From Bacillota bacterium (GTDB lineage: Bacteria; Bacillota; Bacilli; Alicyclobacillales; SLC66): a stretch of 6,031 bases of DNA. How positions within the stretch are numbered: the first letter of the stretch is position 1; each line of letters opens with the position of its first letter. The notes beneath the pieces are model-generated. The model was not told the origin of the DNA. It saw only the letters and a program-made list of their open reading frames with translations, and searched no databases. This document shows positions 1-5,796 of this stretch, piece by piece. The stretch spans positions 1 to 6,031 of the forward strand of contig JAKACU010000114.1 of NCBI GenBank assembly GCA_021821185.1. Reading direction: 5' to 3'. Made by a program: the position numbers and the translations under genes.

Positions 1-1
1 T

Positions 2-280
2 GAAGGTGATGGCGGCGGAGGCATCGTCGTTGCAGCATTATGTGCTATCGGAGCAGGACTTGTATTTATTCGGCTTTGGGCTGCCGACGCTGCCTTTGTG
101 CTATCCGCTCTCATCGCCTTGATGGTCGGCCTATCCTTTCAAGACAACGTGACCGCATGGTGGTCAGTCGTACCAGCTCTATTGGATTGTGCACTCGTTG
201 CAGTACGTTATAAGATTTCTAAAAGACGTTACCCTATTATACGGAGACCCAGCTTTGCGCAGAAAAATCATACCGTTTGA
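2..280 (+). CDS. C-terminal part of an unidentified integral membrane protein (5' end outside window)
   Basis: The frame is open from the left edge (first full codon at base 2) to a TGA at 278-280, giving 92 visible residues. No good start with a ribosome binding site lies inside; the GTG at 98 falls within a hydrophobic helix, so the gene is cut by the window edge. The visible part begins with an acidic, glycine-rich stretch (EGDGGGG). Three probable membrane segments follow, at about residues 8-25, 31-48 and 53-70. The tail is strongly basic (KISKRRYP, then RRPS), which by the positive-inside rule puts the C-terminus in the cytoplasm. This fits the end of a polytopic transporter-like protein, but I do not recognise the family and assign no substrate. 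The last 44 bases overlap the 3' end of the opposite-strand acyltransferase gene. Confidence 0.6.
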   Translation, partial: EGDGGGGIVVAALCAIGAGLVFIRLWAADAAFVLSALIALMVGLSFQDNVTAWWSVVPALLDCALVAVRYKISKRRYPIIRRPSFAQKNHTV

Positions 281-728
281 TAACTCCCGCTGGATTCCCG
301 GCGACTACTGAATAGGATGGGATATCTTTGGTTACTACCGATCCTGCGCCGATAACGCAATGCTGCCCGATGTGAACACCAGGCAAGATAGACACACCTA
401 CACCAATCCAGACATCATCCTCTATCACGACAGGCTGTCCCTCCTTAGTGCCAGAGATCAAGATTAGCTTGTCTGGATCGGTGAATTCATGACCTGTGTC
501 GGTGATAAACACTCGCTCAGCCAGTAAGCAACTATGACCAATGGAAATTCCTTTGACGCACGAAGCACTGAAAAATCGCCCGATTTGTGTATTATTTCCG
601 ATCGTTATGCACGCCTGATCGTTAGGTAAAGAAAACCATGCATGTTCAGCCACAAAAACATTTTCTCCATAAACAATTTTGCCTGATCCATATACAGCGT
701 ATGGTTGATTAATCGTAGGTTCGCCCAT
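237..728 (-). CDS. Hexapeptide-repeat acyltransferase (WbbJ/WcaF-like O-acetyltransferase)
   Basis: This 163-residue protein is built of left-handed beta-helix hexapeptide repeats. Examples are IVYGEN (18-23), ITIGNNTQIG (41-50), ISIGHSCL (61-68), VVIEDDVWIGVGVSILPGV (100-118) and HIGQHCVIGAGSVV (119-132). It ends in the family hallmark of a turn plus VVAGNPAGVIKRY (141-153). The TDTGHEF segment (76-82) matches the loop that carries the catalytic histidine in xenobiotic/maltose-type acetyltransferases, so His80 is the likely base. The family moves an acetyl group from acetyl-CoA to a sugar or similar hydroxyl, acts in the cytoplasm as a trimer and often modifies surface polysaccharide. No sugar-biosynthesis neighbours are visible, so the substrate is unknown. 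ATG at 728 is chosen over the in-frame GTG at 734: AAGGAG (744-739) is 10 nt before the ATG but only 4 nt before the GTG. It lies just downstream of mdh on the same strand, with only a terminator hairpin and short spacer between. Confidence 0.9.
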   Translation of the reverse strand: MGEPTINQPYAVYGSGKIVYGENVFVAEHAWFSLPNDQACITIGNNTQIGRFFSASCVKGISIGHSCLLAERVFITDTGHEFTDPDKLILISGTKEGQPVVIEDDVWIGVGVSILPGVHIGQHCVIGAGSVVTKDIPSYSVVAGNPAGVIKRYDFSAQSWVSV

Positions 729-738
729 GACCACACAT

Positions 739-744
739 CTCCTT
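739..744 (-). promoter_or_regulatory. Ribosome binding site of the acyltransferase gene
   Basis: AAGGAG on the minus strand, 10 nt before ATG 728. It decides between ATG 728 and the upstream in-frame GTG 734, which is too close. It lies about 19 nt after the end of the mdh terminator T-tract, leaving no room for a separate promoter. Confidence 0.75.
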
Positions 745-763
745 TAGCCTTCAGGATATGCGT

Positions 764-796
764 AAAAACCCGAGCATGTTCTATCCATGCACGGGT
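764..796 (-). terminator. Rho-independent terminator of mdh
   Basis: On the minus strand a hairpin with 10-base arms (795-786 and 778-769: CCCG-x-GCATG paired with CATGC-x-CGGG, one central A/A or T/T mismatch) closes a 7-nt loop. A run of five T (768-764) follows directly. It begins about 40 bases after the mdh stop. On the plus strand the hairpin is followed only by TCTCTTT, so termination is mainly for minus-strand transcripts. It sits immediately before the acyltransferase ribosome binding site, so that gene is probably reached by readthrough. Confidence 0.8.
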
Positions 797-834
797 CTCT
801 TTACGGATGAGCTATTATGGTGGTGCGCTTTGGC

Positions 835-1776
835 TTATGCTCCTGTAATCACAGAGACAACTCTGCGCACAGATGCTGCCGAGCGATCTAAGGCTTCTTT
901 TTCTTCGGGTAATAATTCTAAATCAATAATTTTCTCAATACCGTTTGCACCTAACACGGTTGGTACTCCAAGAAATAAGTCATGATAACCAAACTCGCCT
1001 TCAAGATAGGCAATCGAAGGCAACACCCGATGCTTGTCTTTCAGTACAGTTTCAGCCATTTGATACAATGATGCAGCCGGAGCATAGTAAGCACTGCCTG
1101 TCCCAAGTAGATTGGTGATTTCGCCGCCGCCTGTTGCAGTGCGTTTTACGATGGCATCGATGCGTTCTTTTGATAAAAGCTTCTCTAAAGGTACTCCGCC
1201 TACGGTCGAATACCGTACGAGCGGAACCATATCATCACCATGCACGCCGATCACAAAACCGCGGACGTCTTGCACAGATACGCCAAGCTCTTGTGCCACA
1301 AACGTGTTAAAACGAGCGGTATCAAGAACACCAGCTTGACCAATGACACGATTTTTGGGAAATCCGGATGCTTTATAGGCTACATACGTCATGGCATCAA
1401 CAGGGTTACTCAAGATGATCAAAACGCAATTTGGAGAGTATTTGACGACTTGTTCAGTTACCGATTTGACAATGCCAGAGTTCGTGCTGACAAGATCATC
1501 ACGGCTCATACCAGGTTTGCGCGCGATACCAGCGGTAATAATCACCAGATCTGAGTTCGCTGTATCTTCGTAATTGGAGGTACCGCTTACAGAGACATCT
1601 GACTCAAGAACAGGCATCGCTTCAAACATATCCAGTGCTTTGCCCTTCGTGGGATTCTCCAGCTGAGGAATATCAAGCAATACGACATCAGCAAGTTCTT
1701 TTGAGGCAATCAGAAATGCAGTAGTGGCACCGGTAAATCCTGCACCGATGACTGACACTTTTTTTCTAGTTAACAT
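835..1776 (-). CDS. mdh: Malate dehydrogenase, NAD-dependent (LDH-like type)
   Basis: The product interconverts L-malate and oxaloacetate with NAD+/NADH in the cytoplasm, in the TCA cycle. With ATG 1776 as start it has 313 residues, matching the Bacillus enzyme (about 312). The nucleotide fold shows GAGFTG (11-16), and Asp35 at the end of strand 2 favours NAD over NADP. The substrate loop [12 protein letters not shown] (84-95) has Arg86, the residue that selects oxaloacetate over pyruvate and separates MDH from lactate dehydrogenase, plus Arg92. Asn124 ([10 protein letters not shown]), Asp152 and Arg155 (GVLDTARF) and the proton-relay His179 (HGDDMVP) are all present, so it should be active. 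The frame stays open to a GTA-preceded ATG at 1830, but that codon lies upstream of the promoter -10. AAGGAG (1792-1787) is 10 nt before ATG 1776, while the ATGs at 1785 and 1782 are too close. In B. subtilis mdh follows citZ and icd; here it stands alone with its own promoter and terminator, divergent from an ABC transporter. Confidence 0.97.
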   Translation of the reverse strand: MLTRKKVSVIGAGFTGATTAFLIASKELADVVLLDIPQLENPTKGKALDMFEAMPVLESDVSVSGTSNYEDTANSDLVIITAGIARKPGMSRDDLVSTNSGIVKSVTEQVVKYSPNCVLIILSNPVDAMTYVAYKASGFPKNRVIGQAGVLDTARFNTFVAQELGVSVQDVRGFVIGVHGDDMVPLVRYSTVGGVPLEKLLSKERIDAIVKRTATGGGEITNLLGTGSAYYAPAASLYQMAETVLKDKHRVLPSIAYLEGEFGYHDLFLGVPTVLGANGIEKIIDLELLPEEKEALDRSAASVRRVVSVITGA

Positions 1777-1786
1777 GGCCATCATG

Positions 1787-1792
1787 CTCCTT
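1787..1792 (-). promoter_or_regulatory. Ribosome binding site of mdh
   Basis: AAGGAG on the minus strand. The spacing is 1 nt to ATG 1785, 4 nt to ATG 1782 and 10 nt to ATG 1776, which supports the 1776 start. The protein then begins at the length usual for Bacillus MDH. Confidence 0.7.
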
Positions 1793-1820
1793 ATTTGAAG
1801 TACTACAAAGGCATAGGTCG

Positions 1821-1850
1821 ATTGTACCATCGTACGACTAGTTCTGCAAA
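1821..1850 (-). promoter_or_regulatory. Probable SigA promoter of mdh (extended -10)
   Basis: On the minus strand, TACAAT (1826-1821) differs from the consensus -10 at one base and is preceded by TG one base upstream, giving an extended -10 (TGGTACAAT). A weak -35, TTTGCA (1850-1845), lies 18 bp upstream. The start of transcription would fall near 1814, giving a leader of about 38 nt before ATG 1776. Predicted from sequence only. Confidence 0.55.
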
Positions 1851-1874
1851 ATTTATGAATAATCTAGCCAGCCA

Positions 1875-1893
1875 AGCACAGCTATGCTAAAGT
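1875..1893 (+). promoter_or_regulatory. Candidate weak -10 region and imperfect palindrome upstream of the ABC ATPase gene
   Basis: TATGCT (1883-1888) or the overlapping TG-preceded TAAAGT (1888-1893) are the best -10-like hexamers before the ATPase gene, each 4/6 to consensus. No convincing -35 lies 16-18 bp upstream. The first overlaps a 14-base imperfect palindrome, AGCACAGCTATGCT (1875-1888), which has one mismatched pair and could be an operator. Low certainty. Confidence 0.25.
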
Positions 1894-1902
1894 CAAAGAG
1901 AT

Positions 1903-1917
1903 TTGAAAGCGCACTTT
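1903..1917 (+). promoter_or_regulatory. Candidate CcpA cre site upstream of the ABC ATPase gene
   Basis: TTGAAAGCGCACTTT matches the degenerate Bacillus cre consensus WTGNAANCGNWNNCW at 14 of 15 positions; only the C near the 3' end is replaced by T. The left half TGAAAGCG is ideal and the right half is weak. It ends one base before the ribosome binding site (AGGAG, 1919-1923), downstream of any plausible promoter, so CcpA would act as a roadblock or by occlusion. Inference only; one such match in 6 kb could be chance. Confidence 0.35.
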
Positions 1918-1930
1918 TAGGAGTGACACA

Positions 1931-2722
1931 ATGAATTCTCCATCACCATCTCTAGCGATATCAATTCGAAATTTACGCTTGAACTATGGCTTAAAAACCA
2001 TTTTGCAAGGTATTGACCTTGATGTTCCCTATGGGCAAGTGGTGGGCTATATCGGACCTAACGGAGCAGGTAAAAGCACCACAATTAAGACGATGTTAGG
2101 TCTTGTGACGAATTACACGGGGACCATTCTGCTTTTTGGAAAAGATATCGCAAAAGGTGATTTGTCCTTTAAAGGGCGCATCGGCTATGTTCCTGAAACA
2201 GCAGAAATGTATGATGCATTGACAGCTAGAGAATACCTTGTGTTTATTGCTGAATTGTACGGTATGGAAAGAATGCGGGCTGATCGTAAAGCAAAATCCC
2301 TAATGCACTTATTTGATCTTGATCACATGTATGAAGCCCGCCTATCCTCCTTATCCAAAGGCATGCGGCAAAAAGTACTACTCATCTCAAGTTTATTACA
2401 TAACCCTGATCTCTTATTTCTAGATGAACCACTCAGTGGGCTTGACGCCAATAGCGTGATGATCGTTAAAGATGTTTTAGCTGAACTCGCCGCACACGGA
2501 AAGACTATCTTTTATTCCTCACACATTATGGATGTCGTAGAAAAAATCAGCGATCGCATCTTACTTCTTCGCTCAGGGCAAATTGTTGCCGACGACACCT
2601 TTGAAGCACTCAAAGAAAAATTACATGAGGATTCTCTAGAACAGATATTTAATCAAATCACAGGTTTTGAGCAACACGAAGCTATCGCTCGCGAATTTGT
2701 CGCGACCGTACAAGAGGTGTAA
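1931..2722 (+). CDS. ABC transporter ATP-binding protein (exporter type, EcsA/YthP-like)
   Basis: This 263-residue nucleotide-binding subunit powers transport by the permease encoded next to it. It has Walker A GPNGAGKST (42-50), the signature LSKGM (141-145), Walker B LLFLDEP (161-167) with catalytic Glu166, the D-loop SGLD (169-172) and switch His198 (SSHIMD). The usual Q-loop glutamine is a glutamate (YVPET, Glu89), as is common in EcsA-like subunits. About 60 residues beyond the H-loop form a short acidic C-terminal extension (EALKEKLHEDSLEQIF) seen in CcmA/EcsA-type ATPases. All catalytic motifs are intact. ATG 1931 is preceded by AGGAG (1919-1923) at 7 nt. The gene is divergent from mdh and its stop overlaps the permease start (TAATG), so the two are translationally coupled. 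Domain type and dual-gene layout point to an exporter or membrane-remodelling system rather than an importer, since no binding protein is nearby. The substrate is unknown. Confidence 0.93.
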   Translation: MNSPSPSLAISIRNLRLNYGLKTILQGIDLDVPYGQVVGYIGPNGAGKSTTIKTMLGLVTNYTGTILLFGKDIAKGDLSFKGRIGYVPETAEMYDALTAREYLVFIAELYGMERMRADRKAKSLMHLFDLDHMYEARLSSLSKGMRQKVLLISSLLHNPDLLFLDEPLSGLDANSVMIVKDVLAELAAHGKTIFYSSHIMDVVEKISDRILLLRSGQIVADDTFEALKEKLHEDSLEQIFNQITGFEQHEAIAREFVATVQEV

Positions 2723-4392
2723 TGATGCGAGATTATCTCCTTCTTACCTTTCTCGATCGGTTTTCCTTTCTATTCTCTAAACTCGGTTGTAATTATCCAA
2801 TCATGCGCAAGATCCTGCAGGTCAAACTCACCCTGGATGCTCGCCGCGTGCCAACTCTTTTTCAACGTGCAAAAAGAAATGAAAAAAGTGATCAGGCTCG
2901 TAACTATTCATTGCGGGCGCTCGTTATGTATGGCCTATTGGGTCTTTTCTTGATCCCTTTCGCTTTGCTACAAAACGTATTTTTCTCAATGAGCATCGTA
3001 TTTGCGATTTTCATGTTCATCATTATGACAGCATTGATTGCTGATTTTTCAAGCGTGCTTCTCGATATTCGGGACCATAGTATTTTGTGGACAAAACCAG
3101 TCGACAAAAAAACATTGAGTCTCGCGCGCATTATTCATGTCTCATATTACATTAGCCAGATTACCCTGGCTGTGACTGTTCCCACATTGATCACAAGTCT
3201 TATTGTTCACGGTGTGCTTTTTTTTCTGTATTTTATCGTTACCTTGTTGCTTATGGATAGCATGATCATAGCGGCAACGGCTTTTGTATACATGCTCATT
3301 TTGAGGCTTTTTGATGGGGAGCGCTTAAAAGATATAATCAATTACGTGCAAATCGCGCTTTCTATTACCCTCGTCGTAGGTTACCAATTTGTCGGTCGGT
3401 CGTTTAGTATCTTACAAACACATATCATTTTCCATACGGCATGGTGGCAATTGTTCTTACCACCTGTCTGGTTTGCTTCCTCCTTTGCTTGGTTATTTGG
3501 GTCTCATGCCCATACTTTGCTGATCGTGATGGCATGTCTTGCTTGGTTAGTTCCTCTAGCTGCCTTTTGGATCTACGTAGCCTTGGCACCTATCTTTGAA
3601 CGAAGCTTACAAAAGCTTGTCGATGATTCGGGGTCACGACGTGCACGTCGACATGTCTTTACAGAAATCGCTGCAAAACTCGTATGTACGAGCGCTTCCG
3701 AGTTGGCCATCTTTCATTTTCTTGCGCTCATGACAGCTAGAGAACGGGATTTCAAACTAAAAGTTTATCCGTCACTTGGTTTGGCTCTCGTCTTACCTTT
3801 TGTTTTCTTGCTCAATCCGGCATTTACCGTAGGTATTGCTTCGCTTGCTACAAGCAAGTTGTATCTCACCATTTATGCTGGTGCTTTACTCACCCCGTCG
3901 ATCCTACTCATGTTGCCCTATTCCAATCAACATAAAGCTGCCTGGATCTACGCTGTAACGCCAGGATTGACCCGGGAAGTTGTCTTTAAAGCAATGATCA
4001 AAGTGGTGATCGTGCGCTTAGCTTTACCGATCTATCTTATTGATGCAGCTGTTTTTCTTGGTATCTTTGGTATTCACATCATCCCTGATTTGGTGATCGT
4101 CTTTTGGTCAATGCTAATCTTCACCATGATCTGTTTTTGGCTCGTGCCTAAGAAACTTCCATTTTCTGAACCTTTTCAAACGGGTCAACAAAGTCAAGCC
4201 ATCACAGGCATGTTTCTGATGTTGCTCATCGCCGTCTTTGCCGGCACCCATTTTTTGGCGACGATCATTCCCTATGGTCGTATCTTCTACTTGCTACTTT
4301 TGTTTATCGCTGCTTTTGTCTCATTTCGCTATGGTTTTCGGTTCCCGAATTTTTCATTGATGATAAAATCTAAGCAACGTCCTAGTAAGTAA
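2722..4392 (+). CDS. Large polytopic ABC exporter permease, substrate unknown
   Basis: A 556-residue, very hydrophobic protein. After an amphipathic, basic N-terminal stretch of about 60 residues (containing VKLTLDARRVPTLFQRAKR, 34-52) it has roughly 12 predicted membrane segments. They fall in two blocks: about residues 64-290, and about 345 to 540. Between the blocks is a cytoplasmic-looking basic linker with GSRRARRHVF. No extracellular binding or peptidase domain is seen. Its length, topology and pairing with an EcsA/YthP-like ATPase fit the 'putative ABC exporter' permeases of Bacillota; I base this on overall character, not a motif match. The ATG at 2722 shares one base with the ATPase stop. 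A second ATG at 2725 is better spaced from AAGAGGTG (2712-2719), so the protein may start one residue later. No terminator follows closely; the nearest plus-oriented one is at 4880-4918. Confidence 0.85.
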   Translation: MMRDYLLLTFLDRFSFLFSKLGCNYPIMRKILQVKLTLDARRVPTLFQRAKRNEKSDQARNYSLRALVMYGLLGLFLIPFALLQNVFFSMSIVFAIFMFIIMTALIADFSSVLLDIRDHSILWTKPVDKKTLSLARIIHVSYYISQITLAVTVPTLITSLIVHGVLFFLYFIVTLLLMDSMIIAATAFVYMLILRLFDGERLKDIINYVQIALSITLVVGYQFVGRSFSILQTHIIFHTAWWQLFLPPVWFASSFAWLFGSHAHTLLIVMACLAWLVPLAAFWIYVALAPIFERSLQKLVDDSGSRRARRHVFTEIAAKLVCTSASELAIFHFLALMTARERDFKLKVYPSLGLALVLPFVFLLNPAFTVGIASLATSKLYLTIYAGALLTPSILLMLPYSNQHKAAWIYAVTPGLTREVVFKAMIKVVIVRLALPIYLIDAAVFLGIFGIHIIPDLVIVFWSMLIFTMICFWLVPKKLPFSEPFQTGQQSQAITGMFLMLLIAVFAGTHFLATIIPYGRIFYLLLLFIAAFVSFRYGFRFPNFSLMIKSKQRPSK

Positions 4393-4503
4393 AGAAATGT
4401 TGGGTTTGTCAATCCTTTGTATTGGTCAATGCCAAGCGTACGCAACATTGCTCTAACCTACAGGCTATGTCGCCTGCGCCGCAGCCGCTTCTATCCTAGC
4501 AAT

Positions 4504-4839
4504 TCATAGTAGCAAGTTGTACATCTTTTGCATCAATAGTTCATATTGTGGGGTGCCTAAGTTTACCGCCCAATCGATTGTATCGGTAGGATACCATGAA
4601 ATCCCGATCGTTCCGTTCGTCCTTACGATGACATTGTTAGGAACTAGCTTTCCGTCAAGTAAAATGGTTGCTTGATCAGGATGGGGTATAAACCATGTTA
4701 TGCCTCGTAACTCTTGCCAGGTTGGAATGAAGTTACCGATGACTGGATCCTTTACACCTGTTACGTCGATATACGTAATAGGATGATGAAATCCAAGCAT
4801 ACTATTCACATTTGTTTTTTCGCAAGCACCAAATCTCAA
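4504..4839 (-). CDS. Hypothetical protein, possibly a truncated gene remnant
   Basis: This frame encodes up to 111 residues from a TTG at 4839, or 98 from an ATG at 4800. Neither start has a good ribosome binding site; the TTG has only a weak GGATGAT before it. An in-frame TGA lies three codons upstream of the TTG (4848-4846). The composition looks like real protein: five Trp, many Pro/Gly turns and alternating beta-like stretches (ITYIDVTG, ATILLDGKLVPNNVIV, GTIGISWYP), ending in a short helix (YELLMQKMYNLLL). There is no signal peptide, membrane segment or motif I recognise. It could be a small stand-alone beta-rich protein, or the surviving C-terminal part of a larger, perhaps secreted, protein whose front has been lost. 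If it is not a gene, 4393-4935 is a 543-base non-coding gap containing only the terminator hairpin and small palindromes. Confidence 0.4.
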   Translation of the reverse strand: MRFGACEKTNVNSMLGFHHPITYIDVTGVKDPVIGNFIPTWQELRGITWFIPHPDQATILLDGKLVPNNVIVRTNGTIGISWYPTDTIDWAVNLGTPQYELLMQKMYNLLL

Positions 4840-4846
4840 CTGAGAT
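4833..4846. repeat. Short inverted repeat at the start of the orphan reading frame
   Basis: ATCTCA-AC-TGAGAT has perfect 6-bp arms around a 2-bp centre. It covers the possible TTG start of the orphan minus-strand frame. It may be an operator half-site pair or chance; no function can be assigned. Confidence 0.3.
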
Positions 4847-4879
4847 CATCCTGCCATGAGCAATGAAGTATACAACCTG

Positions 4880-4918
4880 GTAACGCAGGGGGATCACCCA
4901 CTGCGTTACTTATTTTTT
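4880..4918 (+). terminator. Strong Rho-independent terminator, plus-strand orientation
   Basis: A perfect 9-bp stem, GTAACGCAG (4880-4888) with CTGCGTTAC (4901-4909), is extended inside by a GGG/CCC triplet around a small ATCA loop. It is followed on the plus strand by TTATTTTTT (4910-4918). On the minus strand the bases after the stem (CAGGTTGTA) hold no T-tract, so it should not efficiently stop the sugar-permease transcript coming from the right. The nearest plus-strand gene upstream ends at 4392, about 490 bases away. It may therefore end a long 3' untranslated region of the ABC exporter operon, or an unseen plus-strand RNA. Confidence 0.75.
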
Positions 4919-4935
4919 AGATAATTAAACCTTCT

Positions 4936-5784
4936 TCATTTCAAAGCCCCGGCAGTTAAACCGTGAATAAACTTACGCTGGAAAATAAAGTAGATAATGA
5001 GAATTGGAATTGTAGAAATGGCAACACCAGCAGCTACCAGAGACTGATTGGTAGAATACTGTGTTGAAAAGTACATGAGGCCAAGCGGCAATGTTCGTAA
5101 TGAATCTGTATATACAAATAGTAATGGAATTAAAAAATCATTCCATGACCACATGAACTCAAAAACTAAAAGTGAAGAGATAGCGGGCAGTACAAGTGGC
5201 AACATAACGTATAACAAGGCTCTAAAATTTCCGCATCCATCGATTCGGGCTGCTTCCATCAGTTCATCGGGTAATTCACGAAAAAAGGCGCGCATCATGA
5301 ATATAGCAAATGGCATAGACAACCCGTAATAAGGCAAAATCATAGCCCAATACGTATTAATTAATCCCAATCCCTGCATGTCCATATACAAAGGGATGAT
5401 CATCGCCTGGATAGGTACCATGAGACCAAATAGCATAAAAAGGAAAAGCTTATTTCGACCAGGGAATTTTAATTTTGCAAATGCATATCCTGCGAGGGTA
5501 GATAATATCAAAACCCCAAAAACACGCGGTACAGCCACGATAACACTGTTTAGAAAATATTGCCCCATCTTACCAACTGTCCAAGCCTGCGCGAGATTCT
5601 CAAAAGTAAGTTTAGTTGGCCAGCCAAACGGATTGGAAGCAATTTCGGCAGGGGGCTTAAGTGCAGCTAATACCATCCAAAAAATAGGTATTATTGATAT
5701 AAATGCAAATATAATTAAAACGAGATATACAACGACACGAGAAGCGCTTGGAAACTTAAACTCTGTCAGCCTTGTGTTATTCAT
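4936..5784 (-). CDS. Sugar ABC transporter permease, MalG-like (CUT1 family)
   Basis: This 282-residue inner subunit of a carbohydrate importer forms the membrane channel with the MalF-like partner encoded just upstream. It has six predicted helices, at about residues 17-39, 78-101, 113-133, 143-163, 197-216 and 253-272. The EAA loop that docks the ATPase is clear: EAARIDGCGNFRALLYVMLP (177-196). Other CUT1 traits are the MSWND-like motif (WSWNDFLIPL), LKPPAEI after helix 1 and the C-terminal QRKFIHGLTAGALK. ATG 5784 is chosen because AGGAGG (5796-5791) sits 6 nt before it; the in-frame ATG at 5811 lies inside the preceding gene. No ATPase follows in the operon; in many Bacillota such importers share a distant MsmX-type ATPase. 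The substrate (an oligosaccharide or similar) cannot be told from the sequence. No T-rich terminator follows the stop on this strand. Confidence 0.95.
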   Translation of the reverse strand: MNNTRLTEFKFPSASRVVVYLVLIIFAFISIIPIFWMVLAALKPPAEIASNPFGWPTKLTFENLAQAWTVGKMGQYFLNSVIVAVPRVFGVLILSTLAGYAFAKLKFPGRNKLFLFMLFGLMVPIQAMIIPLYMDMQGLGLINTYWAMILPYYGLSMPFAIFMMRAFFRELPDELMEAARIDGCGNFRALLYVMLPLVLPAISSLLVFEFMWSWNDFLIPLLFVYTDSLRTLPLGLMYFSTQYSTNQSLVAAGVAISTIPILIIYFIFQRKFIHGLTAGALK

Positions 5785-5790
5785 GGTGAT

Positions 5791-5796
5791 CCTCCT
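5791..5796 (-). promoter_or_regulatory. Ribosome binding site of the MalG-like gene, overlapping the MalF-like stop
   Basis: AGGAGG on the minus strand, 6 nt before ATG 5784. Its first two bases are the last two of the TAG stop of the upstream permease gene (5797-5795). Ribosomes ending the first gene thus sit on the second gene's binding site, which should couple equal production of the two channel halves. Confidence 0.85.

Noticed and set aside
758..985. Plus-strand open frame of 75 codons across the mdh terminator and the mdh 3' end
   Set aside because: It runs over a terminator hairpin and antisense to the well-conserved mdh C-terminus; it has no ribosome binding site and its product resembles no protein.
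1112..1573. Three overlapping plus-strand open frames inside mdh
   Set aside because: They are antisense to conserved mdh codons (the catalytic region), with low-complexity, Ser/Thr/Arg-rich products and no ribosome binding sites.
1777..1830. Longer N-terminus for malate dehydrogenase starting at 1830
   Set aside because: That start lies upstream of the predicted -10 of the mdh promoter, has no ribosome binding site and adds 18 residues absent from Bacillus MDH proteins.
2904..3131. Minus-strand open frame of 75 codons inside the exporter permease gene
   Set aside because: Antisense to membrane helices of the permease; no ribosome binding site or independent signal.
4396..4449. Inverted repeat AATGTTG/CAACATT and repeated GTCAAT motifs after the permease gene
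   Set aside because: Arms of 7 bp or less, separated by about 40 bases, are expected by chance; no mobile-element ends or target duplications were seen.
4461..4476. Small hairpin CAGGC-TATGTC-GCCTG as a terminator for the exporter operon or the orphan frame
   Set aside because: The stem is only 5 bp and no T-tract follows on either strand.
4867..4872. Minus-strand TATACT as the -10 of a promoter for the orphan frame
   Set aside because: It is 5/6 to consensus, but the expected -35 position falls in the C-rich loop side of the terminator hairpin and shows no match.
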